Source of the DNA: Ochrobactrum sp. BTU1
GTDB taxonomy: Bacteria > Pseudomonadota > Alphaproteobacteria > Rhizobiales > Rhizobiaceae
DNA length: 64,000 nucleotides
Assembly: GCA_018798825.1 (NCBI GenBank)
Contig: CP076355.1
Coordinates: 124,001 to 188,000 of the forward strand
Direction: 5' to 3'
The notes beneath the pieces are model-generated. The model had not been told where the DNA came from, searched no databases, and worked only from the letters and a program-made list of their open reading frames with translations. The position numbers and the translations under genes are program-made. This document shows, in pieces, positions 1 to 8,980 of this stretch (the first letter of the stretch is position 1; each line of letters starts with the position of its first letter).

Positions 1-154
1 TTCTGTGTTCTTTCTGATGTCTTAATCTTGTTGATGCCAGCGCTTTGACGATTGCGCCAACCGGCAAATGATATAATGACCAATTTACTCAACTTTAGCC
101 AGCAAGTCCCGATAGGCAAGCCAGCGATCATGCAACGCCTATTTCGGGGACATT

Positions 155-2503
155 ATGCTGGGGACTCCATCTTTCCAAAATACGATCAACCAGCGCTGGT
201 TGAAAGCTCTTTCCGCCTCCGTCGCTCTGTTGGCTGCGATTCCAGCTCATGCGCAGACTGCGCCTGAAAAGAATGCTATAAGCCAGAACACCGTGGGCGG
301 AACCGCTGAAGTCATAAGGTTGCAGACAATCACACTTTCAGCGGAGCGCGCGGCCAAAAACCTGCTCGATGTTCCGATGTCCATCAGTGTGATTGATCGT
401 GATACGCTCGACCGTCATCAGGTACGTGATATCCAGGATATGGTGCGGTATGAGCCGGGTGTAAGCGTTGATCGTCAGACGTCGCTCACCAATCCTTTCG
501 GACAGCTCAACAGTTTCAATATTCGCGGTGTTGGCGGCAACCGTGTGCAAATTCTGGTCGATGGCGCGCGCGTTCAGGAGCGCACCACCGATGGTAGCCG
601 CGACTTTGTCGATCCGTTTAATATGAAATCGGTTGAGATCACGCGCGGGCCGAACTCTGTTCTGTGGGGTGCTGACGCATTGGGCGGCGTCGTGTTTTTC
701 AGGACGCTTGATGCCGACGATCTTCTGGATGGTACCAAGCCATGGGCCGTCGAAACCAAGTTCAGCTATGACAGTTTCGATAAATCGTTCCGAAAGCAGA
801 TTACCGGTGCTGCCGAAGCCGGAGACTTCAAGGTTATCGGTAGTTTCGGACATATGAGCTCGTCTGAACCAGATATGGGTAAGGCACGTGCAGATGGTGG
901 TATTTGGGGATGCCCACGTGAGTCTATTTGGCCTTGCAACAAGGCATTTCCAATGGATACCGACGCTTATAATGGCTTAATGAAACTGCAGTGGAATCCA
1001 TCTGCCGATCATGAATTCAAGCTGACGGGCGAGTGGTTTGAGCGGAATACCGATGTCGATCAGAAATATGATTCGGGTGCTGCCAACCCGCTTTATGCAA
1101 GCATGCCCGCTTACTACAGTTTTTATTATCAAAACGAGAGTTGGGATCGTTCGCTGAAAATGCAGCGCGCTCGCTTTGCTTTGGATCATCGCTGGACCGT
1201 CGGTTCCTCCTGGCTGGATGAGGTGAAGTGGAACATTTCCTATTCACCGCAAAAACGCGATACTACCAGCACTCAGATCCGCAACTACTCCCTTCTGGCA
1301 ACGCCGCGACGGGAAAAGCGTATTCAGATTCGCAATTATAGCGAAGACTTTCTACAGGCAGATGTTCAGCTGACATCGTCATTTGATCTTGGTCAGACAA
1401 GCCATAAATTCATCTATGGTTTTGCGGGCGATATCACCAAAAGCAATTATGATGGTGATAATATCACCACCAATCTCAACACGGGTATAACGACGGTTAC
1501 GCCGCGGCAGGGTTTCAATTTCCCGAAAGTCGATACAATTCGTGCGGACTTTTATGTTCAGGACGAAATCAAGCTGCTGGATGAACGTTTGACACTGACA
1601 CCCGGCTTGCGTCTGGCAACCTATTCCCTCGATCCGACCAAGGATGATGGCTATGTGTCACTCGATGGGTTTGAGCCGGAGAAGATGGATGAAACCCGTC
1701 TGATCAAGCGCCTCGGTGCGATCTATAAGCTCGACGACACCTATTCGGTATTCGCCTCCTATGGCGAGGGCTTCAAAATGCCAACTGCTCAGCAGCTCTT
1801 TGTTTCGTCCACCTCTATCGGCGCAACGAGCATGGTTGAGGTCATTCCAAACCCGAACCTGAAGCCGGAATTTGTTCGCAGTTATGAAGCTGGTCTACGC
1901 GGAGAATTTAATCGAGGCTATTTCAGCGCTTCCACATTCTATTCGGATTACAAGGACTTTATCCGTGGCTTGCAGCGGGTTCCGGGAGAAGCAGATAAAT
2001 ACACATCCGACAACGTGGAAAGCGTGAAGGTTTGGGGTATCGAGTTCGGCGGAGAGTACGAGGTTTACAACAATGTTTTCGCCAACGCGGCGCTTTCTTA
2101 TATGCGTGGCGATCAGCGTGTGGACGCCGGGTCTCAGAAGACGCCGTTTGATGGTGCGTCGCCACTTACAACCGTTCTCGGCCTGCGTTACATCATTCCA
2201 GACTGGAAACTTGAAACCGAGTTTGTTGGAACTTTTGCATCGGGTGTGAAGCGCCGTGCCGACGAAGATGCCTTCAAACCTGCGAGCTACACGGTGTTTG
2301 ATGCCTATGCGAAATGGTCTCCAACCAAGCATATTGATGTGAATTTCGGTGTCGAGAACATCTTCGACAAGCGCTATTTCCCAAATACGCTGACAGGTTA
2401 TGCCAATTCGCCGGAGACGTCCTCCGTTGCCAATGTCAATCCGCTTGAGATGCAGGTTGCGCCAGGCCGTACCTTCAAGGTTGGCGCCACGATGCGTTTT
2501 TGA
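155..2503 (+). CDS. TonB-dependent outer-membrane receptor, hemoglobin/heme family
   Basis: A 782-residue outer-membrane receptor that should import heme, or another iron compound, with TonB energy. The start ATG follows a GGGGA ribosome site. An N-terminal signal peptide ends near AHAQ (about residue 34). A TonB box-like stretch (TITLSA, about residues 57-62) precedes the plug domain, which contains VDGARV and ITRGPNSVLWG. The 22-strand barrel ends in a terminal Phe (MRF), the usual BAM signal. There is no STN domain, so it is probably not controlled by a FecR partner. The FRAP/NPNL region is present in modified form (FKMP and NPNL), but I see no His between the two boxes, so heme as ligand is inferred mainly from the neighbours (HutX-like and ChaN-like genes). 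It heads an apparent operon; the ABC gene follows within about 70 bases. Confidence 0.88.
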   Translation: MLGTPSFQNTINQRWLKALSASVALLAAIPAHAQTAPEKNAISQNTVGGTAEVIRLQTITLSAERAAKNLLDVPMSISVIDRDTLDRHQVRDIQDMVRYEPGVSVDRQTSLTNPFGQLNSFNIRGVGGNRVQILVDGARVQERTTDGSRDFVDPFNMKSVEITRGPNSVLWGADALGGVVFFRTLDADDLLDGTKPWAVETKFSYDSFDKSFRKQITGAAEAGDFKVIGSFGHMSSSEPDMGKARADGGIWGCPRESIWPCNKAFPMDTDAYNGLMKLQWNPSADHEFKLTGEWFERNTDVDQKYDSGAANPLYASMPAYYSFYYQNESWDRSLKMQRARFALDHRWTVGSSWLDEVKWNISYSPQKRDTTSTQIRNYSLLATPRREKRIQIRNYSEDFLQADVQLTSSFDLGQTSHKFIYGFAGDITKSNYDGDNITTNLNTGITTVTPRQGFNFPKVDTIRADFYVQDEIKLLDERLTLTPGLRLATYSLDPTKDDGYVSLDGFEPEKMDETRLIKRLGAIYKLDDTYSVFASYGEGFKMPTAQQLFVSSTSIGATSMVEVIPNPNLKPEFVRSYEAGLRGEFNRGYFSASTFYSDYKDFIRGLQRVPGEADKYTSDNVESVKVWGIEFGGEYEVYNNVFANAALSYMRGDQRVDAGSQKTPFDGASPLTTVLGLRYIIPDWKLETEFVGTFASGVKRRADEDAFKPASYTVFDAYAKWSPTKHIDVNFGVENIFDKRYFPNTLTGYANSPETSSVANVNPLEMQVAPGRTFKVGATMRF

Positions 2504-2575
2504 TCGCCATTGATGATCACATGCCGGGGCAGGTTTAAAGCTGCTCCGGCTTTCTCATGTCAGTATCGGTTGATT

Positions 2576-4306
2576 ATGTTCACTGTGCTTAAACAATTTT
2601 GGCAGCTGCTCAAATATTGCAATTCTGGCGAGGGGAAAGTCCTCGGCTGGCTGCTTCTGGCTTTGATATTCGCACTGGAGCTGGTTGGTATCTATACAGG
2701 TCTCTGGCTCATCAAATGGACCGCAGATTTTTATAATGCTCTTGAGCAACGCAATGTTTCGGATGCCGTCAATCAAATCGGGGTTTTCTGGCTCATCGTC
2801 CTGACTAATACGTGTCTTGGCCTTAGTGGCGAATATCTTCAGGGCACATTGAAAATCCGCTGGCGTGAGAAGCTTACGGAGACAGTTATTTCTGCTTGGA
2901 TGGTGAACAAAGCTTATTGGCATCTGGCGATCCGCAAAGACGGACAGAAGCCTGATAATCCGGATCAGCGTATTGCCGAGGATTGCGAGCTGTTTGTTAA
3001 GCACATATTGACGGAAGGTATGGGGCTTATCACCACAATAATAGCCCTGTTTTCTTATGTTGCCGTGCTCTGGGGACTCTCAACTTATGTGCTAAGCTTT
3101 AGTGTCTTCGGCATAGATATGGCCATTTCACGTTACATGCTCTGGGCAGCCTTTCTCTATGTTTTCATTTCATCATTTGTAACTCACTTCTGTGGGCGTC
3201 GTTTGAAAGCAACCTTCGTTCAGCAACAGAAGAAAGAAGCTGACTTTCGCTTTGCTATGGCGCATGTGCGGCAGCATGCTGGCGACATTGCTATCATGAA
3301 TGGCGAAGGCCGTGAGAAGCAGATCCTGGCAGATAAATTTTCTTCTGTCCGTGAGAACTGGTACCGATTGGTCTTCCGTCAGGTGCAGCTCGGCGTGTTC
3401 ACATTTCCCTATCGCCACAGCATTTTCCGAATTCCAACCTTCCTTGGTTTACCGGCATATTTTGCGGGCACAGTAACATTTGGCGGACTGATGCAGCTCG
3501 GGCAAGCCTTCTCGCATGTTTCTACCAACCTCTCGTGGTTCATATTCAAGTATAAAACATTGGCCGAACTCGTATCGGCAGTCTCCCGACTGTCTGGATT
3601 CCTAAATGCGATTCAGACTGTTGGTAGTGAAGGACAATTATCAGTTGCAAGGTCTGCACATTCATCGCTGCAGTTGCGTGATGTCGCGCTGAAGACACCA
3701 GAGGGGCAGGATCTGTTGAAAATCTCGGATCTCGATATCGAACCGGGTAAAACTGTCTGGTTGCGAGGTCGTTCGGGGTTGGGAAAGACGACATTGCTTC
3801 GGCTTATTGCCGGCGCGTGGAATTTTGCGAGCGGCACTCTCCACCGCCCTGACGCGACAATGCTGGTGCTTTCACAAAAGCCCTATATGCCGAATGCACC
3901 TCTCCATGATGCCGTAGCCTATCCGCTTTTTGCGGAAAAGTTTGACCAAGCCGAAATTGCGACGGCCCTGGAAAAGGTTGGCTTGTCGAAACTCTCACTT
4001 CCCGCAGCATCGACGCAGCAGATTGCGCCGGGAACGCTCTCTGGCGGCGAGATGCAAAGGCTTGCCCTTGCTCGCGCCTTGTTAATGAAGCCAGAATGGC
4101 TCTTTCTCGATGAGGCGACGAGTGCGCTGGATAAGCTTTCTGAAACCGAGTTGCTCGATCTCCTGCGACGTGAGCTTCCCAATTCAACCATCGTTATTCT
4201 GGCTCACCGGGAGCCGGGCAATCTTTCAATCGACAGCGTGATCGATCTTGAAGCGTTTGGCGCGGCCCAAACGCGCAAGCAAGCACCTGTCCCACAAACT
4301 GCATGA
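2576..4306 (+). CDS. SbmA/YddA-type ABC transporter, fused permease and ATPase
   Basis: About 576 residues. The N-terminal half has several membrane segments and resembles the SbmA/BacA-type permease family (WTADFYNALEQR near the start is typical). The C-terminal half is an ABC ATPase with Walker A GRSGLGKTT, signature LSGGEMQRLALARA and Walker B WLFLDEATSALD. Relatives such as YddA or mycobacterial Rv1819c act as homodimers in the inner membrane and move peptides, corrins or other hydrophilic molecules. Starts at TTG 2510 or ATG 2513 are possible; I prefer ATG 2576 because the family normally begins shortly before the first helix, although no clear ribosome site precedes it. It sits between a receptor and a HutX-like gene, where a BtuCD-type heme permease would normally be expected. 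Its substrate is therefore open; a role with heme, a heme breakdown product or a siderophore is inferred from context only. Confidence 0.82.
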   Translation: MFTVLKQFWQLLKYCNSGEGKVLGWLLLALIFALELVGIYTGLWLIKWTADFYNALEQRNVSDAVNQIGVFWLIVLTNTCLGLSGEYLQGTLKIRWREKLTETVISAWMVNKAYWHLAIRKDGQKPDNPDQRIAEDCELFVKHILTEGMGLITTIIALFSYVAVLWGLSTYVLSFSVFGIDMAISRYMLWAAFLYVFISSFVTHFCGRRLKATFVQQQKKEADFRFAMAHVRQHAGDIAIMNGEGREKQILADKFSSVRENWYRLVFRQVQLGVFTFPYRHSIFRIPTFLGLPAYFAGTVTFGGLMQLGQAFSHVSTNLSWFIFKYKTLAELVSAVSRLSGFLNAIQTVGSEGQLSVARSAHSSLQLRDVALKTPEGQDLLKISDLDIEPGKTVWLRGRSGLGKTTLLRLIAGAWNFASGTLHRPDATMLVLSQKPYMPNAPLHDAVAYPLFAEKFDQAEIATALEKVGLSKLSLPAASTQQIAPGTLSGGEMQRLALARALLMKPEWLFLDEATSALDKLSETELLDLLRRELPNSTIVILAHREPGNLSIDSVIDLEAFGAAQTRKQAPVPQTA

Positions 4307-4313
4307 GGAAATT

Positions 4314-5027
4314 ATGAGCGAACAACCGATCCGCTTGAAACTTTTGGCCGATGCGGCTGATGTTCTGAAGACGCTGCCCTCAATGGGCAAGCTTATGATC
4401 AACTCCAAAAGTGGCGGCGCGACGCATGAGCGTATCGGTGTCGTCGAGCAGGTTGAGGTTCGTGACGGCTGGATTTATTTCTCAGGTAGCGAGCATCATT
4501 CGCGCATCGATCTTTCGGCAATTGCCTCGCTGATTGCTGATCGTAGCAGTGTAATGCAGGAGAAGGTCTATCCCCGTATCGATCTTCTTGCTGAAGATGA
4601 GAGTGTGGTCGGCAGCGTGATCGGCTTTGATGGTGCGGAACCGTTCGATCAGGCTCTGAATGGCTTTGAGTTCTCGGCTCTTCCACCCAAAGACAAAGAT
4701 CGCGGTACCGGCGAAGCGCTGGAAGTCGGTGATGACGAACCCGGTTTGAAGCCTTTTGCGGCAGCTCAGCGCAATAAGGCAGAGGTGCGCATTGGGCTCG
4801 ACTTGCCAGCCTTCAAGCAGGAATGGTCGGGCGAAATGCCCGACGTGCGTCCGTCCCGCGGCTTTATCAATGTGATGAAACCGGATTTTCATCTGCATCT
4901 CAAAGCGGGCCACGTTGCTTCTTGGCATGAGGTAGAAGAAGGGGATGAGTATCGCTTCTATGCTCTCAATGAGGCGGGTCAGCAAACGGGTCTCGTCGTG
5001 TCGGGCAAAAAGGATGCGTTTCGATGA
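4314..5027 (+). CDS. HutX/ChuX-like intracellular heme-utilisation protein
   Basis: A 237-residue soluble protein starting at an ATG preceded by GAGGAAATT, seven bases after the ABC gene stop. The N-terminal part (VLKTLPSMGKLMI, about residues 13-25) matches the start of the HutX/ChuX heme-carrier fold. The C-terminal half, with MKPDFHLHLKAGHV, contains His residues that could bind heme. In the known family the protein receives heme in the cytoplasm and hands it to a degrading enzyme. The family assignment is from motif resemblance and context, not from a search. Its TGA stop overlaps an ATG (ATGA at 5024) that is probably the original start of the next gene, which suggests translational coupling. 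Confidence 0.65.
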   Translation: MSEQPIRLKLLADAADVLKTLPSMGKLMINSKSGGATHERIGVVEQVEVRDGWIYFSGSEHHSRIDLSAIASLIADRSSVMQEKVYPRIDLLAEDESVVGSVIGFDGAEPFDQALNGFEFSALPPKDKDRGTGEALEVGDDEPGLKPFAAAQRNKAEVRIGLDLPAFKQEWSGEMPDVRPSRGFINVMKPDFHLHLKAGHVASWHEVEEGDEYRFYALNEAGQQTGLVVSGKKDAFR

Positions 5028-5105
5028 GCTTAGAGCCTTTATCGGTACAAGCCGGGGCAATGGATTGATTCAATATCGCCAGAAGTTCGCACGCATCAAT
5101 CGGTT

Positions 5106-5852
5106 ATGCATGAAATGGCCAAGAAGCGCGTTGTGCTTCTCGGCGAACAGCATGATCGGCACGATATTCATCGCTGGCAGGTGAATGTTTCTGCGTCTCT
5201 TCTTGCTCTTCGCGATGAGCTTGCCGTCGGCTTTGAGATGTTTCCGAGAAGACTTCAGCCAGTGCTTGATGAGTGGGTGGCAGGCAAGCTTGAGGCCGAG
5301 CAGTTTCTGGAGAAAGCTGAATGGGGCAAGGTCTGGGGCTTTGATGCAGATCTTTATTGGCCGCTTTTCCACTTCTGCCGCGAGTTTAACGTCAAGATGC
5401 TGGCGCTTAATTGTCGCCGCGATCTCGTGACCCGTGTGGGCAAAGAAGGCTGGGAAGCGATTGCGGAAGAAGATCGTGATGGCCTGACCCCGGCACGTCC
5501 GGCGAGCCTTGCGCATCGCGAACATCTTTTGCGTCTGACCAATGGCGGGCCGCCGAGCATGCAGGGAAAACCTGCCGACGCACCTGAGTTTGACCGCTTT
5601 GTTCGTGCGCAGCAAACCTGGGATCGGGCCTTTGCCTGCAACATCGCGGCATATCTCAAAGAAAAGCCCGAAGCGCTTGTCGTCGGCATCATTGGGCGTG
5701 GGCATATGGAATATGGCTTCGGCACACCAGATCAGCTTGATGATCTGGGTATCGGAGAAGTTGGCGTTCTCTTGACCGAATATATTGGTGAGAAGTTTGA
5801 AAAGGTAAGCCAATCCGATATTGCTGACGCGGTTTTTGGATTGCAGGGATAG
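5106..5852 (+). CDS. ChaN-like (heme-binding, Tiki/DUF399 superfamily) protein with a disrupted 5' end
   Basis: 248 residues from the first in-frame ATG. The core VVLLGEQHDRHDIHRW, the later GFEMFPRR and GIIGRGHMEYG are hallmarks of the ChaN/EreA-like fold; ChaN of Campylobacter binds heme and is iron-regulated. The reading frame stays open upstream of 5106 back to TAG at 5031 and there encodes YKPGQWIDSISPEVRTHQSV, which looks like the normal family N-terminus, but it has no ATG, GTG or TTG. An ATG at 5024 in another frame overlaps the previous stop (ATGA) and reads MSLEPLS before losing the frame. Dropping one base near 5045 would join the two. The gene is thus either mildly frameshifted or affected by a one-base sequence error. 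The protein from 5106 still contains the whole recognisable fold core. No lipobox is seen, so it is probably cytoplasmic. Confidence 0.75.
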   Translation: MHEMAKKRVVLLGEQHDRHDIHRWQVNVSASLLALRDELAVGFEMFPRRLQPVLDEWVAGKLEAEQFLEKAEWGKVWGFDADLYWPLFHFCREFNVKMLALNCRRDLVTRVGKEGWEAIAEEDRDGLTPARPASLAHREHLLRLTNGGPPSMQGKPADAPEFDRFVRAQQTWDRAFACNIAAYLKEKPEALVVGIIGRGHMEYGFGTPDQLDDLGIGEVGVLLTEYIGEKFEKVSQSDIADAVFGLQG

Positions 5853-5930
5853 TAATAACGTCTTTCCCGGTCACGTGGCTGATAAGAATGATCGGTGCTT
5901 TCAAGGGTAAAAGACCAAACATTGAGGATC

Positions 5931-6431
5931 ATGAAAATGAAAAATCAAACGAGTTGGCGCCTGTTCATGATGTTTGGTTCTTTGCTGACCGTGACGTCCT
6001 ACAGTTTGCCATCTGTTGCGCAGACAGGGCCTCGCGTTACGGCACCGGCCGCACCATCTGAGGCGGAAATGCCTCAGATCACCAATCAGACTGAATGGCA
6101 AAGCGCTGTCATCCGCATCCTCCGACGCTATGGGGTTCTTCTGTCGCGCGAACTCCGCCCTCTTGAACTGGATGGTGTTTTCAAACCGAAGATCAGCTTT
6201 TATCTGGCGCCGGATGGAGCTGTCTCTGATGTCGAGCTCGTGGAAAGTTCAGGCGACGATCTCGTCGATGCTGCAGCATTGAAAGTTCCGACCGCTGGTG
6301 CAGCTTTTCCACCTTTCACGCCAGATATGCCAAGCGATAAGCCCAAGAAGCTCATTGCTCCATTTGAAGTGCATCTGAGCAAGCCAGAACCCGAAGAGCC
6401 TAAAACCAGTGATCCGGCTAAGCCGCAATAA
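5931..6431 (+). CDS. Periplasmic protein with TonB C-terminal-like domain
   Basis: 166 residues starting at ATG 5931 behind TTGAGGATC. A signal or anchor segment (about residues 10-29) is followed by a short Pro/Ala linker and a TonB C-terminal fold (KISFYLAPDGAVSDVELVESSG). The long Pro-Lys spacer of a true TonB is missing; only short Pro-rich stretches flank the domain (TAPAAPSEAEMP before it, a charged tail EPEEPKTSDPAKPQ after it). It could be a dedicated energy transducer for the upstream receptor or a periplasmic TonB-like accessory. It ends three bases before the convergent gene. Confidence 0.62.
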   Translation: MKMKNQTSWRLFMMFGSLLTVTSYSLPSVAQTGPRVTAPAAPSEAEMPQITNQTEWQSAVIRILRRYGVLLSRELRPLELDGVFKPKISFYLAPDGAVSDVELVESSGDDLVDAAALKVPTAGAAFPPFTPDMPSDKPKKLIAPFEVHLSKPEPEEPKTSDPAKPQ

Positions 6432-6434
6432 GCG

Positions 6435-7616
6435 TCAGGCCACCTTTAATTCTCCAATTGGCAGACCGGTGTCGGTCATTTTGTTATCGACACCATTTTC
6501 ATCGAGAAACTGCTTCATTTCGGCATAGGTCTCAAACCAGGCGCGGTTGTATTTGTCGAATAATGACTGGTCCCAGTAATCTTCCAAACGGAATTGCTTG
6601 TCACTGAAAACATCATAACTTGGGATTTTATAGGTTTCGGCAAATTCCGCAGTGCGGCTGTCATAAGTGAAATAGATCGATGGAATGCCGTTAGCGAGCG
6701 CCATCAGATTTCCGTGCAGGCGATAGCCCAGGACCAATTGCTGCTTGCGCACCAATTCCTCGTAGTCGGCAACAACATCCGAATAGAACATGCGATGCCG
6801 ATAAAGGTTTTCGATTGTGTCATCGAAATACCAGTCAGCGGTCCAGCGATGCGCTTTGAGGGCGGCGATAGCCTCTTCCTTTTGTTCAGCCGTGCCGAAC
6901 ACCATCTTTTTTTCTTCAATTTCGCCCTGTGCCGTGAGCGTTACGTCAAAGCGTGCGGCCATTGTGCGGATCAGATCGCGATGCCGGGTCAGATACTGTT
7001 CAATATCCTGCGCGTAAGCCGGTGAAACCTCGCGCCGCACCGTAACACCAACCTGGCTCACTTCCTCAAGCGGTGGCAGTTTGATGCGCAGATGCTGATT
7101 GTTACGGCGAAACGCCGTCGGGCAACCGATGATACGGACATTCTGAATTCCGATATCGTTGAGTACCTGAGCCGTATAAGCCCCACGCACGCCAACAGAG
7201 ACGGTTGAATCTGCAATCATGCGCAGAACCGCCTTTGTTTCCTCTGATAGCTGGATTTCACCGCGCACCGGCGCTTGTGCGCCAACACCAAAAGCGATGA
7301 CGGGCAACTTCAATCGCTGCAAAACAGGGATCGTATCGCGCCAGTTCATATCCTTGTTTATGTAGTTTGAGCCACGCAGGATCACATAATCATATTCTTC
7401 CCGCAGCTGATCGATTTTCTCCGGTGAGAAATTGGTGATCGGCAGCTCGGAAGCTTTTTCATAATTCATCAGCTTCAGCGAAGATTCAAAAACAAAGGCG
7501 TCGCCGATATTGTGATAGTGATTGATGCTGCCCTGCACGTCGGTATGACGATACCAGCGGACATTGTCGTGATCGTACACTTCTCCTGCGGGGATCATGA
7601 CGAGGGCGCGTGCCAT
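6435..7616 (-). CDS. Polysaccharide pyruvyltransferase-family protein
   Basis: 393 residues of the polysaccharide pyruvyltransferase family, which transfers a pyruvate ketal from phosphoenolpyruvate to glycan sugars or, in relatives such as CsaB, to wall polymers. Visible family signatures are IGDAFVFESS near the N-terminus, YVILRGSNYI, VIGVGAQ-like VIAFGVGAQAP, GCPTAFR and the C-terminal GYRLHGNLMALANGIPS, in which the R and H are the expected conserved residues. A good ribosome site (AAGGAATAG) precedes the ATG. It is the last gene of the minus-strand glycan operon and meets the plus-strand TonB-like gene tail to tail. It differs clearly from the tandem pair at 27288 and 28539, so it may act on another sugar. 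Confidence 0.85.
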   Translation of the reverse strand: MARALVMIPAGEVYDHDNVRWYRHTDVQGSINHYHNIGDAFVFESSLKLMNYEKASELPITNFSPEKIDQLREEYDYVILRGSNYINKDMNWRDTIPVLQRLKLPVIAFGVGAQAPVRGEIQLSEETKAVLRMIADSTVSVGVRGAYTAQVLNDIGIQNVRIIGCPTAFRRNNQHLRIKLPPLEEVSQVGVTVRREVSPAYAQDIEQYLTRHRDLIRTMAARFDVTLTAQGEIEEKKMVFGTAEQKEEAIAALKAHRWTADWYFDDTIENLYRHRMFYSDVVADYEELVRKQQLVLGYRLHGNLMALANGIPSIYFTYDSRTAEFAETYKIPSYDVFSDKQFRLEDYWDQSLFDKYNRAWFETYAEMKQFLDENGVDNKMTDTGLPIGELKVA

Positions 7617-7657
7617 AGGCTATTCCTTCTTTTGTAACAGATACAGGCGAGCCAGGC

Positions 7658-8980
7658 TCAGCTGGCCTGTGAAAGTACGGTTGTATCCACGGCAGGCTTT
7701 AGCCTGCGCGGATAGGCTTCCCGTAACTGGTGATAGAGATCGAGGTGCTCTCTTGCACAATCGACATAATGAACAGGCTTGCGAATGGATTGATGAAGAC
7801 GGTTCCAGATATTCGGATCGCTCAGCACTTCAGTAAAACGATCAGCCAGATCTTCGGCGCTTCGCACGCGGAAATGCAGGCCGTCCTCGCCGTCACGAAT
7901 TTTTTCGGCCATGCCGCCAATGTTCGAGCAAATGACAGGACGGCGATGATGCAATGCTTCCTGAATGACGATAGGTGAATTTTCCCACCAGATCGAAGGC
8001 ATCACAACCCAGTCCACCGACTGCATAAGCCGCGGCATTTCAGCATTCTGATAGGCGCCGTAAAAGCGGACACGCGGTCCTGCTTCTTCAATGAGCTTCT
8101 GCATTCGTGCCTGAAATGCCGGCGGTTGCTTTTCGAGATTACCGCCAAAGATCATAAGGCGGGAATCCTCGCCCCATACCTGTTCGGGAACGCGTGACAC
8201 CGCATCGACAAGCACGTCAATGCCCTTAAACGGGTTGATCTGCCCGAAAAAGGCAAAGCGACTGCGCCGTGGGTCCGGTCCCGTAAGCTCGCGCGGCGGC
8301 GTTGTCTGTGTGATCGCGATCCCGTTTTCGATCACTGCCATTTTCTGAGGATTTATACCCCATTCGCGATAGCGGTTTGCCAGAAACTCGCTGGGCGACA
8401 CGAAAGCGTCTGCCAGTTCCAGCATCCCGCGCACGAAACGCTCGCGCTTTAAAAAGCGGGCAGGCGGTATCTGCGGGAAGCAGGCGTGACAATCAATTGG
8501 TGACGCTTCATTGCAGAGCTTCGAGGTGCCTGCTTTTACCATCTGCCCGTCATTGTTGCAGATCGAGAGGAACTCGTGAAACGTCACCAAAATGATGCGA
8601 TCCGGCAATGTCTCGCGAATAGCATAAAGCGTTTCTAGGCCGAGGCCGAGTACGTGGTGAAAGTGAATTATATCCGGGTCGAAATCGCGCACAAACCGCA
8701 GCAGATCGCGGCGGATTTCGTCGGTGTTTTTGTTTGAAAGATAGAAGTGATCATACTCGTCAGCATGAAAGAGAATTTCGTCACTTGCGCGACGCATACT
8801 CATCAGTGCAGTCGTCCCATGCCGGGGGATGGGGTGTGCCGCGCGTGCCAGATAGACTGACTGCACGTCGGGAATGGTGTTTAAGCCCCTGTGCAGATTA
8901 TAGGATGCAATTTCACCACCGCCGAGTGAGATCGACGGATGGGCGTGGGAAATGACCAGAACGCGGAGCTTCTCGCTCAT
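7658..8980 (-). CDS. Family 4 (GT-B) glycosyltransferase
   Basis: 440 residues with the GT-B fold. The N-terminal donor-independent lobe begins VISHAHPSISLGGGEIASYN, and the C-terminal donor lobe has FGQINPFKGIDVLVDA, MPSIWWENSPIVIQEA (the EX7E-like motif) and VICSNIGGMAE. A Cys-rich insert (LCNEASPIDCHACF) lies at about residues 155-168, the same place as in the paralogue at 12010. The start ATG overlaps the stop of the preceding gene as ATGA, with translational coupling likely. The protein lacks membrane segments, so it should act at the cytoplasmic face on a lipid-linked or protein-linked acceptor. Confidence 0.88.
   Translation of the reverse strand: MSEKLRVLVISHAHPSISLGGGEIASYNLHRGLNTIPDVQSVYLARAAHPIPRHGTTALMSMRRASDEILFHADEYDHFYLSNKNTDEIRRDLLRFVRDFDPDIIHFHHVLGLGLETLYAIRETLPDRIILVTFHEFLSICNNDGQMVKAGTSKLCNEASPIDCHACFPQIPPARFLKRERFVRGMLELADAFVSPSEFLANRYREWGINPQKMAVIENGIAITQTTPPRELTGPDPRRSRFAFFGQINPFKGIDVLVDAVSRVPEQVWGEDSRLMIFGGNLEKQPPAFQARMQKLIEEAGPRVRFYGAYQNAEMPRLMQSVDWVVMPSIWWENSPIVIQEALHHRRPVICSNIGGMAEKIRDGEDGLHFRVRSAEDLADRFTEVLSDPNIWNRLHQSIRKPVHYVDCAREHLDLYHQLREAYPRRLKPAVDTTVLSQAS

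Noticed and set aside
1..154. Upstream region of the first receptor checked for an Irr or RirA operator
   Set aside because: No convincing match to a TGA-N9-TCA or an iron-control inverted repeat was visible; the upstream part is cut by the window edge.
338..853. Open frame on the minus strand within the first receptor gene
   Set aside because: It lies fully inside a well-supported receptor gene, has no recognisable domain and is typical of antisense frames in GC-rich coding DNA.
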